This document shows positions 1-8,689 of a DNA stretch of 51,581 bases, one piece after another. Both the position numbers and the translations under genes were made by a program. Every line of letters starts with the position of its first letter. Position 1 is the first letter of the stretch. Under the pieces are notes generated by a model. That model had not been told where the DNA came from, searched no databases, and worked only from the letters and a program-made list of their open reading frames with translations. Source of the stretch: Candidatus Iainarchaeum sp. (GTDB lineage Archaea; Iainarchaeota; Iainarchaeia; Iainarchaeales; JAAZKV01); contig JAQUZG010000005.1 in the NCBI GenBank assembly GCA_028691435.1, positions 1 to 51,581 of the forward strand. The letters run 5' to 3'.

Positions 1-191
1 ATGTTTACACTAATTTAAGAAAATTATCTGAAATTGGCGTAATTTATTGTGAAGATATGCTACCTGAAACTGCTTTAATGAAATTATCTTGGCTTCTTGG
101 AAATTATTCAAAAGAAGAAAGTAAAAAATTACTAAATACTAACATTTGTGGAGAAATTAGTGAATTTTCACGAATTGATGTTTTTGAGTAA
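1..191 (+). CDS. gatD: Glu-tRNA(Gln) amidotransferase subunit D, C-terminal end (partial)
   Basis: The frame runs in from the window edge (first full codon at 3) and stops at TAA 189-191. The visible 62 residues include the GatD family tail: EDMLPETALMKLSWLLGNY, then a TNICGEISE segment. GatD is the asparaginase-like subunit that frees ammonia from glutamine, and GatE uses it to convert Glu-tRNA(Gln) to Gln-tRNA(Gln). The catalytic Thr/Asp/Lys residues lie upstream of the window. gatE follows at 1868, separated by three genes, one on the other strand. Confidence 0.9.
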   Translation, partial: VYTNLRKLSEIGVIYCEDMLPETALMKLSWLLGNYSKEESKKLLNTNICGEISEFSRIDVFE

Positions 192-211
192 TTATTTAAA
201 ATAAAGAAAAC

Positions 212-219
212 TATATAAA
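212..219 (+). promoter_or_regulatory. TATA-like box for the 241 gene
   Basis: TATATAAA lies about 26 bases before the ATG at 241, which places the transcription start at the start codon, the archaeal leaderless arrangement. No Shine-Dalgarno-like sequence precedes the ATG. Confidence 0.5.
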
Positions 220-240
220 GATTAAAAACTAGTTCTTTTT

Positions 241-522
241 ATGAGTAGTGTGAGAAGAAAACAAGTAACTAAAATACTTAAGAAAAAATACCCAGTTGCA
301 CGATTAGGCGCTGGAAAATCTGAACCAAAACAATCAAATGTGTATAGATATAATTCACAAAATGAATTATATGGTCGAAGAATAGATACTATGACAAATA
401 AACCTTTTTCAGTACAACCAATTGAAATAAATGTTACAAAAAATGGAAAGCAACAATATATCTATCCACAAAAACAGCCCACAGTAAATGTAAGATTAAA
501 AAGAATAGGCCCAGTAAAGTAA
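241..522 (+). CDS. Small basic hypothetical protein
   Basis: 93 residues, not recognised. The N-terminus is strongly basic (MSSVRRKQVTKILKKKYPV) and the C-terminus ends RLKRIGPVK. It has no membrane segment, signal peptide or cysteines. Its charge would suit nucleic-acid or ribosome binding, which is only inference. It has its own TATA box at 212-219 and looks leaderless. It begins 50 bases after gatD, so it may also receive read-through from that gene. Confidence 0.55.
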   Translation: MSSVRRKQVTKILKKKYPVARLGAGKSEPKQSNVYRYNSQNELYGRRIDTMTNKPFSVQPIEINVTKNGKQQYIYPQKQPTVNVRLKRIGPVK

Positions 523-569
523 ATTTTTAATAAACTAATAAAAGTTCACTTATTAACCGGAACAAAAGC

Positions 570-577
570 TTTATATA
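570..577 (+). promoter_or_regulatory. TATA box of the tyrosine-rich protein gene
   Basis: TTTATATA sits 26-30 bases before the ATG at 600 and follows a purine-rich AACAAAAG stretch that could be a BRE. It is the clearest leaderless promoter in the window. Confidence 0.6.
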
Positions 578-599
578 CTTTTTTTAGCATAATATTAGT

Positions 600-1025
600 A
601 TGAATTACAGAAATTTAGCAATAGTTTTATTCATAATGATAGTTTCATTAAATGCTTTTGCATTTACTGGCTTTAATAGATATTATTACACAGACAATTA
701 TAGTCAATCAAATTATTACCCAAATTCATCTTACGCAAATGCTTACAATTACACACAAAGTTACACAACATATAACACAGTTTATTCTAATCCTTATTCA
801 TATTACACTTACTCATCTTCTCCATACTACCCAACAACATACCAAACAACATATTATAATTATCCAGTAACTTCATATACAACATATATTTCAAATCCAT
901 ATCAAACAGTATACTATCCAACACCAGTTTCAAGTTATAGAAGTTTAAATATATATTCAGATGGTGACTCTTGGGGAATTGGAATTAGTACAGGTTCAAT
1001 CTGCGGATATTATGGTTATTGTTAA
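600..1025 (+). CDS. Tyrosine-rich secreted protein
   Basis: 141 residues. Residues 1-22 form a typical signal peptide: basic start, hydrophobic core, and LNAFA before the likely cleavage site. The mature part is low complexity, made of Tyr, Ser, Thr, Asn and Pro with many YY and SY/TTY pairs. About 32 of its roughly 118 residues are Tyr. The only two cysteines are in the last nine residues (CGYYGYC). No enzymatic motif is visible. A cell-surface or matrix protein is likely, but that is inference. The gene has a strong TATA box at 570-577 and ends 1 base from the convergent methyltransferase. I do not recognise a family. Confidence 0.75.
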   Translation: MNYRNLAIVLFIMIVSLNAFAFTGFNRYYYTDNYSQSNYYPNSSYANAYNYTQSYTTYNTVYSNPYSYYTYSSSPYYPTTYQTTYYNYPVTSYTTYISNPYQTVYYPTPVSSYRSLNIYSDGDSWGIGISTGSICGYYGYC

Positions 1026-1026
1026 A

Positions 1027-1752
1027 TCATTTTTCAGCAATTAAATACCAATCCCACGGATTTTCTTCTTTTGGAAAAAAATATTGCCCAGCATCTTTCC
1101 AAGATTTCCAAGAATAATTTAGACGTGAAATTTTAATTTTTTTAAACCCTGCTTTTTTTAATCTATAAATAGCTTCAAATCGATAAAATGCTTTCTGTTT
1201 ATCCCCATCAAAATTTATTACCCCGTTCGATAAATCAAAATTTTTTTTAAAATCAGTTATTTTTTTTCGCGAAACTTTTTTATAATCTTTAGCAACCATT
1301 GATTGATAAATATAAGATTCTATAGAAGGTAGCACACATAAAAATTTTCCACCAGTTTTAGTTAAATTATAACAATTTTCAATAATTTTATTAATTGAAT
1401 TTGAATTTGGAGACAAAATTGAATTAATTGAAACAACTAAATCAAATTCTTCATTTAAATTGATTTTTTTTAAATCATCCACAAATAAATGAACATTATC
1501 CATTTGTATAACTTTTTTTTCAGATTGACTAATCATCTTTTTTGAAAAATCAACACCATAAACTAATTTAAAATTGGTTGAAAGAAAAGGCAATAACTCC
1601 CCAACCCCACAACCCAAATCAATAACAGATTTTTCTTTAGATGAAAATCGCCCCAAATCTTTAAAAATAATATTTTGAGTAGTATCTTTTATTGGACTAA
1701 TAACATCAGAATAATAATTAGTTGCAGATCTATCCCAATCAACAGAATTCAT
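1027..1752 (-). CDS. Class I SAM-dependent methyltransferase
   Basis: The Rossmann SAM site is clear: motif I VIDLGCGVGE, then GVDFSKKMI (acidic residue that binds the SAM ribose), followed by a VVSINSILS strand. The longest frame starts at 1773, but a TATTTTATAG-like box near 1776-1783 fits a leaderless start at the ATG at 1752, giving 241 residues. The substrate is unknown. The C-terminal half has many aromatic and basic residues (YSWKSWKDAG), typical of small-molecule or lipid methyltransferases. It lies between gatD and gatE on the opposite strand and so breaks up that gene pair. Confidence 0.8.
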   Translation of the reverse strand: MNSVDWDRSATNYYSDVISPIKDTTQNIIFKDLGRFSSKEKSVIDLGCGVGELLPFLSTNFKLVYGVDFSKKMISQSEKKVIQMDNVHLFVDDLKKINLNEEFDLVVSINSILSPNSNSINKIIENCYNLTKTGGKFLCVLPSIESYIYQSMVAKDYKKVSRKKITDFKKNFDLSNGVINFDGDKQKAFYRFEAIYRLKKAGFKKIKISRLNYSWKSWKDAGQYFFPKEENPWDWYLIAEK

Positions 1753-1867
1753 AGAATAGACAAGATCAAACAACTATAAAATAATTTCTAATCAAATAAA
1801 TATTAACTTATTAATCAAAATTTACAAAAAGAACTTCTTTTTAATAATTTTGATTTTCTAATTTAAT

Positions 1868-3751
1868 ATGAGAGACTATGCAAAATTAGGCCTTAAAGCT
1901 GGACTTGAAATTCACCAACAGCTTGATACAAAAAAACTTTTTATTAGAACACAAAGTAATCTTTGTGAAGAAAGTGATTTTAATATAAATAGAAAATTAA
2001 GACCTGTTGCTTCTGAACTTGGAGAATATGATAAAACTGCACTTGATGCATTTAAACGAAATGAAACTTTTATATATTCTGGAAAAAAAGAAAATATTTC
2101 ACTTGTTGAACTTGATGAAGAACCACCACAACCATTAGAAAAAGAAGCACTTAAAACAGTTATTGAAGTAGCAAGTTTATGCAATTCAACAATTATTAGT
2201 GAATTACAGCCTATGAGAAAAACTGTTATTGATGGAAGTAATACAAGTGCATTTCAGAGAACTATGATGGTTGCTCTTGGCGGAGAACTTGAAATAAAAA
2301 CTGAAAATGAAACAAAAAAAATTGGAATTGAAACAATTGTTCTTGAAGAAGACGCATGTAGACCAATAAAAAAAGAAAATAATAAAATTTATTATAATTT
2401 AGATAGACTTGGAATTCCTTTAATTGAATTAGCAACTGCTCCAGATATTAAAACTCCAAAAGAAGCAGTTTTAACTGCAAAAAAAATTGGAGAAATTATG
2501 CGATTAACTGGAAGAACAAAAAGAGGAAAAGGAACAATTAGACAAGATGTAAATGTTTCAATTGCAAAAGGAAATCGTGTTGAAATTAAGGGTTGTCAAG
2601 ACCTAGAATTAATTGAAACTGTTGTTGAAAAAGAAATAGAACGACAAATAGATTTACTTGAGTATAAAGATGAATTAAATAAATTGTTTAAAACAGAAAA
2701 AGAACGAGAACAATTAATGTGTGAAATAAAAGAGATTAGTGAAATTTTTGAAAAAACAGAATGTAAATTTATAAAAGGAAAAAAAGTTTTTGGTTTTAAA
2801 TTAAATAATATGAAAGGAATGCTTGGAAGAAAAATTGGAGAAAAACGATTTGCTTCAGAATTAAGTGATTATATAAAATCAATTGGAGTTACTGGATTAT
2901 TACATTTAGATGAATTACCAAATTATGGTATAACTGAAGAAGAAGTAAATAAAATAAAAAAAGATTTAATTTGTAAAGAAAAAGATAATTTTATAATTAT
3001 TGTAACTGAAGAAAAAAAAGCTAAAGAAGCGTATGAAGTAATAAAAAATAGATTTTTTGTAGCATTTGAAAGTGTGCCAAAAGAAACAAGAGGAGCAACT
3101 GAAACTGGAGGGTCAACATATCAAAGACCTTTATCAAGTGCAGCAAGAATGTACCCAGAAACTGATATTTTAACTTGTGAAGTAGATGAAAAATATATTG
3201 ATGAAATTAAAAATAATTTACCAAAATCAATTATAGAACGAGAAAAATATTATGAAAAATTAGGTTTATCAAAAAACCATATTGACGAAATGAAACTAAA
3301 TAACTTTGCAAGATTTTTTGAAGAATTAGTTGACAAAAAATGTAATCCCATAGTTTCTGCTACTTTATTACTTCAAACTTTAACAGAATTAAAAAGAAAC
3401 AATGTTAATGCAGATTTGATAAAAAAAGAAGAAATAGAAGAATTACTTGTGCTTGAAAGTAAAGATAAGATTAATAAAAATAATTTAAAAGATGCTTTAG
3501 TAGAATTAGTTAAAGGAAAAACTATTGATGAAATAATTAAAGAAGAAGAAAAGAAAAATAATGTTGATTTAAAAGAAATAAAACCAATAATTGACAAATT
3601 TATCCAAAAAAATAAATCAGTCATTGAATTAAAAAAATTAAATGCAATTGGATCATTAATGAACTTTGCAATGCAAGACGAAAAACTAAAACAAATTGAT
3701 AAAAAAATACTAAGTGATATTTTAAGAAAAGAAATTGAAAAAGTGATTTAA
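1868..3751 (+). CDS. gatE: Glu-tRNA(Gln) amidotransferase subunit E
   Basis: 627 residues, full length for the family. GatE binds Glu-tRNA(Gln), phosphorylates the glutamate and amidates it with ammonia from GatD. The N-terminal cradle domain begins with the family signature AGLEIHQQLDTKKLF and continues with IDGSNTSAFQRT and RQDVNVSI. A GAD-type insert lies at about residues 310-400 (GVTGLLHLDELPN). The C-terminus is helical and YqeY-like and contacts the tRNA. GatDE occurs only in archaea. The matching gatD end opens the window, and a tRNA-Gln is found at 6720-6792. Confidence 0.95.
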   Translation: MRDYAKLGLKAGLEIHQQLDTKKLFIRTQSNLCEESDFNINRKLRPVASELGEYDKTALDAFKRNETFIYSGKKENISLVELDEEPPQPLEKEALKTVIEVASLCNSTIISELQPMRKTVIDGSNTSAFQRTMMVALGGELEIKTENETKKIGIETIVLEEDACRPIKKENNKIYYNLDRLGIPLIELATAPDIKTPKEAVLTAKKIGEIMRLTGRTKRGKGTIRQDVNVSIAKGNRVEIKGCQDLELIETVVEKEIERQIDLLEYKDELNKLFKTEKEREQLMCEIKEISEIFEKTECKFIKGKKVFGFKLNNMKGMLGRKIGEKRFASELSDYIKSIGVTGLLHLDELPNYGITEEEVNKIKKDLICKEKDNFIIIVTEEKKAKEAYEVIKNRFFVAFESVPKETRGATETGGSTYQRPLSSAARMYPETDILTCEVDEKYIDEIKNNLPKSIIEREKYYEKLGLSKNHIDEMKLNNFARFFEELVDKKCNPIVSATLLLQTLTELKRNNVNADLIKKEEIEELLVLESKDKINKNNLKDALVELVKGKTIDEIIKEEEKKNNVDLKEIKPIIDKFIQKNKSVIELKKLNAIGSLMNFAMQDEKLKQIDKKILSDILRKEIEKVI

Positions 3752-3810
3752 TTAACTTATTATATCAAATAACCTTGTTTCAATAATTAATTTCTATTAT
3801 AATAAAAAAC

Positions 3811-4005
3811 TTATAGCATCCCTTTTGCCATTTTTTTCATTTTTCTAAAACATTTTTTATGAAAATATTGCCCGCCCCAAAATTTATCACAAGGTGCTTT
3901 TCCACAAACAGAACATTGTTCAGTATATTTGCCTTCAGGTTTAGTATCTTCATCATTTGATTCATCAACTGTTTCTTCTTTTTTTCCAAATAAATTAAGC
4001 ACCAT
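3811..4005 (-). CDS. Small zinc-finger-like protein
   Basis: 64 residues from an ATG at 4005, preceded by GGTGG at about 4012-4016. A longer frame begins with TTG at 4017. An acidic N-terminus is followed by a compact metal-site pattern, CSVCGKAPCDKFW, then YFHKKCFRKMKK, giving C-x2-C-x4-C and H-x3-C. This resembles a LIM-like or treble-clef finger with a basic helix. It overlaps the 3' end of the Nudix gene by 11 bases, so the two are probably co-transcribed and translationally coupled. The partner is unknown. Confidence 0.65.
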   Translation of the reverse strand: MVLNLFGKKEETVDESNDEDTKPEGKYTEQCSVCGKAPCDKFWGGQYFHKKCFRKMKKMAKGML

Positions 4006-4699
4006 TTTTACCACCAATTTTTACACATAATCCCAAATAATCAATAGCTTTTTTCATAGTTTCTTTTGCATTTTTATGTCTTAATTTTGCAACAACTTCT
4101 TCAGGAAAAAACCATTTAAAGTCATCATGTTCAAATACAACTTTGTCATCTAAAACATGAGCATTATTTAAATTAACTTTTGAATTACTTGATACCCTCA
4201 CTAAATAATTTGAAATTAGTGAATTTTTCTTTTTTGCACCATCATAAAAATTAAATTCATCAAGTTTTGTAATAATTTCAAAATTTTTTATACTTGTTTC
4301 TTCATACAGTTCTCTTTTTACTGCTTCTTCTTGTGTTTCCCCTTGTTCTATCCCACCTTTTGGAAATTCAAATCCTGACCAATTTAAAACTCGATGTAGT
4401 AAAAGAAATCTTTCACCATCAAAAACAACAATCCCAACATAATGTTTTCTTTCAATTTGAGATTGATTTAATTTTGAAACAGAATTAGTTTTTTCAACAA
4501 TAGATTTTGTAGAATTAATCAATTCATTTTTTTGAATAGTTTTTAATTTTGATTCAGATTTAATTGAATTAGAATTAATTGAATCATGCGCAATTGAAGA
4601 TACGTTATTGCCATGAATATATTTTGAAACATATTTGTTGAATTTTGAACTATCCATATATCTATTTTTATTAAATTTTTTATTATTAGAAGAACCCAT
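3995..4699 (-). CDS. Nudix hydrolase with low-complexity N-terminal extension
   Basis: 234 residues. The Nudix box in the second half reads GGIEQGETQEEAVKRELYEE, matching G-x5-E-x7-R-E-x2-E-E, but the following G is Ser. The preceding FEFPKGG is typical of Ap4A or NTP pyrophosphohydrolases of the MutT/bis(5'-nucleosyl)-tetraphosphatase type. Residues 1-85 are rich in Ser, Asn and Lys, probably disordered and absent from typical members. The exact substrate cannot be read from sequence. The downstream zinc-finger gene overlaps its end. Confidence 0.85.
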   Translation of the reverse strand: MGSSNNKKFNKNRYMDSSKFNKYVSKYIHGNNVSSIAHDSINSNSIKSESKLKTIQKNELINSTKSIVEKTNSVSKLNQSQIERKHYVGIVVFDGERFLLLHRVLNWSGFEFPKGGIEQGETQEEAVKRELYEETSIKNFEIITKLDEFNFYDGAKKKNSLISNYLVRVSSNSKVNLNNAHVLDDKVVFEHDDFKWFFPEEVVAKLRHKNAKETMKKAIDYLGLCVKIGGKNGA

Positions 4700-4794
4700 A
4701 AAACCACAATTTAATTCTTAAATAAGTAGAAAGAAAATACATATAAACAAAACTATTTATGTATAAGTCACTTGTATTTAACTGTATGTTTAAA

Positions 4795-5253
4795 CTAATA
4801 CAATTTTTTAGACTTTAATTTACTCCAATCACCAAATAAAACTTTATTTTCAATATAGTCAATTTGTTTCATTAAGAAAGCGGGTTTTCGTTTTTTTTCA
4901 AGAATATCATAAAGTAATTTATCATCAAACCCTATCAACATAGCATCTTTTTTTGTTGTCCCATAAAAAACAGTTGAAATTCTAGCCCAGTGAATTGCAG
5001 AAAAGCACATTGGACAAGGTTCACAAGTAGAATAAATAACACAGCCATGTAAATCAAAGGTTTTTAGTTTTTTACAAGCTTTTCTAATTGCGCAAATTTC
5101 TGCATGCGCAGTAGGATCATTAGACAAAGTTACAGCATTATGAGCTTTTGCAATTAGTTTATTATTTTTTACAATAACTGCTCCAAAAGGCCCACCACCC
5201 TTTTTAATTCCTTTTTTTGCTTCATCAATTGCAATTCGCATAAATTTATCCAT
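4795..5253 (-). CDS. guaD: Guanine deaminase (CDA-fold)
   Basis: 152 residues. It has the zinc site of the cytidine deaminase superfamily, TAHAEICAIR and CEPCPMC, plus features specific to bacterial-type GuaD. These are the N-terminal GGPFGAVIVK, the SNDPTAHAE context, GFDD, and a C-terminal tail ending in Lys-Lys-Leu-Tyr, where GuaD uses a terminal Tyr in the active site. It would turn guanine into xanthine in purine salvage. A tRNA adenosine deaminase is less likely because of GFDD and the tail. The gene stands alone. Confidence 0.85.
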   Translation of the reverse strand: MDKFMRIAIDEAKKGIKKGGGPFGAVIVKNNKLIAKAHNAVTLSNDPTAHAEICAIRKACKKLKTFDLHGCVIYSTCEPCPMCFSAIHWARISTVFYGTTKKDAMLIGFDDKLLYDILEKKRKPAFLMKQIDYIENKVLFGDWSKLKSKKLY

Positions 5254-5384
5254 AATAAAAATAGTATTTTAGTGTTTAAAATTATTTGGTTATAAAAAAA
5301 GTAAAATTATTTTTAAATTAAAATTTTAAAAACAAATTAAATTATTAAAAAATATTTTTAAATTAATTATAAAATTAATCTAAT

Positions 5385-6599
5385 TTATTTAGTTAATTTT
5401 ATTTTATTAATTTTATTTTTTTTAGCAGAAATTATTTCAATTTTTACATTATCAAATGTAAATTTTTCTCCGGTTTTTGGAAATCGGTCTAATTTTTCAA
5501 GTAAAAATCCAGCAATTGTATTATATTCTTTACTTTTTAAATTAATTCCAAATTCTTCATTAATTAAATCAATTTCAGTTCCGCCTTCAACAGCTATTGT
5601 TTTTTCATTAATAATTTTTAATTCATATTCATCATCTTTTTTTTCAGTTATTTCTCCAACTAGTTCTTCAAGAATATCTTCAAGAGTAATAACCCCTCTA
5701 ACACCACCATACTCTCCAATAACAATAGCAATATGAACTTTTTTTTCTTGAAATTCTTTAAGAAGAGAACCAATTTTTTTTGAAGAAGGAACAAAAAATG
5801 GCTCTTCCATTAATTTTGATATTTTAATATCTAAATTTCTGCCAATAAAATTTAATGAGTTTCTAATATTAAAAATCCCAACAATATCATCTTCATCTTT
5901 ATCATACACTGGAATTTTCGAATAAGGAGTAGATTTTAAAAATCCTTTTAATTGCCCAAGAGTTTTATTTTTTTGAATCAACACCATGTCTGTCCTAGGA
6001 GTCATTACATCTTCAACAATAACATCATCTAATCTAAAAACATTATGAATTAATTCTTTTTCATTTTTATCAATTGCTCCCTCAATGTGCCCAATTGAAA
6101 CCATTGTCCGTATTTCATCTTCAGTCAAATTTTCTTTTTTTGTACTTCCAGAAATTAAAAAAGTCATCTTTTCAAGCACAAAAGTTATTGGTGAAAAAAT
6201 AAATACTAAAAATGAAACTATTGGAGCAATAGCTAATGCATAATTAACTGCATTCTTTGAAGCAAAAGATTTTGGAGTAATTTCACCAAAAATTAAAATT
6301 AATAAAGTCATAACAAATGTTGAAATTGCCACAGAAAAATTTCCTGGAAAAATAGACATTACTAAAATAGTTGCAATTGAAGCTGAAGCAATATTTACAA
6401 TGTTATTTAAAAGCAAAATTGTAATTAAAAACTTGTCTGGAGTTGACTTTAATTTTTTAATTAAAAAAGCATTTGGATAATTTTTTTTAATTAATTTTTC
6501 AAGTTTTATTCTATCTATTGAATAAAGGGCAGTTTCAGCTGAAGAAAAAAAAGCTGAAAAAATCAACAAAATAATTAAAACAATAATTTCAAAAATCAT
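5385..6599 (-). CDS. CNNM/HlyC-CorC family membrane protein
   Basis: 404 residues. The N-terminal DUF21 domain (about 1-185) has four hydrophobic segments and the family motif FSSAETAL near residue 19. Two CBS domains follow (about 205-325: VMTPRTDMV and GVITLEDILEELVGE). A CorC/HlyC C-terminal domain comes last, containing EEFGINL and YNTIAGFLLEKL. Relatives take part in magnesium or cobalt homeostasis, and the CBS pair senses nucleotides. The start is supported by GTGAT just before the ATG. Confidence 0.92.
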   Translation of the reverse strand: MIFEIIVLIILLIFSAFFSSAETALYSIDRIKLEKLIKKNYPNAFLIKKLKSTPDKFLITILLLNNIVNIASASIATILVMSIFPGNFSVAISTFVMTLLILIFGEITPKSFASKNAVNYALAIAPIVSFLVFIFSPITFVLEKMTFLISGSTKKENLTEDEIRTMVSIGHIEGAIDKNEKELIHNVFRLDDVIVEDVMTPRTDMVLIQKNKTLGQLKGFLKSTPYSKIPVYDKDEDDIVGIFNIRNSLNFIGRNLDIKISKLMEEPFFVPSSKKIGSLLKEFQEKKVHIAIVIGEYGGVRGVITLEDILEELVGEITEKKDDEYELKIINEKTIAVEGGTEIDLINEEFGINLKSKEYNTIAGFLLEKLDRFPKTGEKFTFDNVKIEIISAKKNKINKIKLTK

Positions 6600-6719
6600 A
6601 AAATCACAATAATTTTGTTAAATAAAATAGAAACTTTTTATCACACTTTGTAAAACTCTTAGTAAATATGTAATATTTAAGAAGATTTATAAAACATATT
6701 ATTAAAATTAAAAAATAAA

Positions 6720-6792
6720 TAGCCTTGCCCAGATTTGAACTGGGGTCACAAGATCCAGAATCTCGCATCCTTGACCACTAGACGACAAGGCT
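6720..6792 (-). tRNA. tRNA-Gln (anticodon CTG)
   Basis: On the minus strand the acceptor AGCCTTG pairs perfectly with CAAGGCT, and the discriminator is A. The D-loop carries AGTGGTCAA. The anticodon stem CGAGA/TCTTG (one G-U) closes the loop TTCTGGA, reading CTG. The T-arm is CCCAG-TTCAAAT-CTGGG. CCA is not encoded and no intron is seen. The first pair is A1-U72, the known identity feature of archaeal tRNA-Gln used by GatDE. Confidence 0.95.
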
Positions 6793-6940
6793 AATATGAA
6801 TATATCTAATAAAAATAATTAAAAACAATACATTAACTAAATTTTTAAGTCATTAAAAAAGTCAAAATTAAACAAAACTTTAATTATTTAAAGGTTTGCT
6901 ATTTAGAAATTAATGAGCAGATAATTAATTTATTTGTTTT

Positions 6941-7012
6941 GGGCGAGTAGCTTAGTGGTGGAGCACACGACTGATAATCGTGCGGTCGGGAGTTCAAGTC
7001 TCCCCTTGCCCA
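6941..7012 (+). tRNA. tRNA-Ile (anticodon GAT)
   Basis: The acceptor GGGCGAG pairs with CTTGCCC (one G-U), with discriminator A. The anticodon stem CACGA/TCGTG closes the loop CTGATAA, giving GAT. The T-arm is GGGAG-TTCAAGT-CTCCC. CCA is not encoded. A run of T directly after the gene (7014-7020) is a likely archaeal terminator. It points away from tRNA-Gln, so the two genes are divergent across about 150 bases. Confidence 0.96.
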
Positions 7013-7134
7013 CTTTTTTTATTTTTAAATAATAAACTAATTTTAAATAAAGCACTATTTTTATAAATCAATAAATAATTTAATTAAAAAAAAGTAAATA
7101 AATTAAAAATAAAAAAAAAAAAGAAATTATAAAG

Positions 7135-7503
7135 TTATTTTATAATTTCAATTGTAAATGGATATTTGTAAACTTCTCCTTGATATGCTTTTATTGTTGC
7201 AATTAAACAAAGCACCAAAACTGCAACACTTAAAATAATTGCTGCAATCACCACAAAGAAAAATAAAAATATTCCAATTATTATGAACATCAAAGGAATA
7301 GAAATTACTGCCAAAACGCATAAAATAATAGTTGCAATTAAAACAGTTAATTGAAAATTTAATGCATTTCTTGAATTTTCTTTTGCAAATTTATCATTTA
7401 CTGCAAAATAAAATACTAATGGCCCAATAAACATTAAAAAAAGTCCAGATAAGTGTGCCAAAGCTGCTAAAATAATATCGTTTTTTCCTTCATTTTTAAC
7501 CAA
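7135..7503 (-). CDS. DUF4870/Tic20-like small membrane protein
   Basis: The longest frame starts at GTG 7512, but that codon lies inside the Shine-Dalgarno-like GAGGTGAT (7509-7516). The true start is more likely TTG at 7503, giving 122 residues. It shows three or four membrane segments and the family pattern: LAALAHLSGLF near the N-terminus, ENSRNALNFQLT in the middle, and AYQGEVYKYPF at the end. The function of DUF4870 proteins is not established. Confidence 0.8.
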   Translation of the reverse strand: MVKNEGKNDIILAALAHLSGLFLMFIGPLVFYFAVNDKFAKENSRNALNFQLTVLIATIILCVLAVISIPLMFIIIGIFLFFFVVIAAIILSVAVLVLCLIATIKAYQGEVYKYPFTIEIIK

Positions 7504-7621
7504 ATATATCACCTCAAATTAAATTAATTTTAGTAAATTGTATTTAAAAATATAATCAAAACATAAACAACAACTTTTTATTAATTTTTACACATAGTTT
7601 ATTTGAAATGAGGTGTATTTA

Positions 7622-8677
7622 ATGACAAATTCAGAAAAAGAAATCGAACCATTTATGGAATATATTGCTAAACACAAACAACAAATTTATCAAGGAATAA
7701 TTAGTAATGTACCAAGTCAATTACCTGAAAAATTTGGAGAAATGGTAAAAGAATATGTCAATAGACAAGGAAAATATGCTAGACCAGCTTTAATTTTACT
7801 TTGGTGTGAACTTTTTGGCGGAAAAATTACAAAAGATGTTGAAATGGCTGCAAGTGCAATGCAATGTTCTGAAGATTGGGTATTAATGCATGATGATCTT
7901 CAAGATGGAAATGAAGTTAGACGAGGAAAACCTGCAGCACACATACTATACGGTGGACCACATTCAATTAATGCTGGAGATTATTTACACATGGTTAATT
8001 GGAAAATAGTTTTTGATACTTATCAAGAAATCAAAAAAACAAAAGGCGAAGAAATAGCAAAAAGATATTATGATAAATTTTATAATATGCTTCTTACTAC
8101 TTCTGAAGGTCAATATTATGATATGACTTTAACACATAGTAAAGATATTATGAATTTTACAATTGATGATTATTTTAAATCAATTTATGCAAAAACTGCT
8201 TATTATTCAGTTTATGGACCTATGCAAATGGGAGCAATTTTAGCAGGCGCTGATGAAAAAACAGTTGAAGGAATTAAAAAATATGGTATTCCAATAGGAA
8301 ATGCTTTTCAAATTAAAGATGATTTACTAGACTGTTTGTCAACTGTAGAAGTGCTTGGAAAATCAGTTGGAAATGATATTAGAGAAGGAGTAAAAACTCC
8401 AATGCTTTTTAGTTTTGTAAAAGAGGCTAGTAAAGAAGACCTTGAAAAAGTAAAAGCAATTTATGCAAAAGAAAGAGAAAACAAAACTGAAGAAGATGTG
8501 AAATTTGTACTTGATATGTTTAAAAAATACAATAGTTACAAATATGCTGAAGATTTAGTTGACAAACTTGGTCAAGAAGCAAAAGAAGCATTTGAAACAG
8601 AAACAAAAAATATCAATAATGAATTCAAAACTATTGGTGAAAATGCAATAGAAAAAATGATTAAAAGAAAAAAATAA
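7622..8677 (+). CDS. Polyprenyl (geranylgeranyl-type) diphosphate synthase
   Basis: 351 residues from the ATG at 7622, preceded by GAGGTG (7610-7615); the GTG at 7613 is part of that site. The two magnesium-binding aspartate motifs of trans-prenyltransferases are present: HDDLQDGNEVRRG near residue 95 (DDxxD) and KDDLLD near residue 238. It should condense isopentenyl diphosphate into a C15-C25 chain for archaeal lipids or carriers. The chain length cannot be read safely. It forms an operon with the stomatin gene, 12 bases downstream. Confidence 0.9.
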   Translation: MTNSEKEIEPFMEYIAKHKQQIYQGIISNVPSQLPEKFGEMVKEYVNRQGKYARPALILLWCELFGGKITKDVEMAASAMQCSEDWVLMHDDLQDGNEVRRGKPAAHILYGGPHSINAGDYLHMVNWKIVFDTYQEIKKTKGEEIAKRYYDKFYNMLLTTSEGQYYDMTLTHSKDIMNFTIDDYFKSIYAKTAYYSVYGPMQMGAILAGADEKTVEGIKKYGIPIGNAFQIKDDLLDCLSTVEVLGKSVGNDIREGVKTPMLFSFVKEASKEDLEKVKAIYAKERENKTEEDVKFVLDMFKKYNSYKYAEDLVDKLGQEAKEAFETETKNINNEFKTIGENAIEKMIKRKK

Positions 8678-8689
8678 GGAGATGATAAA

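Noticed and set aside
1912..2184. Minus-strand frame within gatE
   Set aside because: Antisense shadow of gatE, Ser/Phe-rich with no motifs. The same applies to the other frames opposite known genes.
5254..5384. Regulatory element or small gene between guaD and the CNNM gene
   Set aside because: A/T-only low-complexity spacer; no frame, hairpin or box stands out.
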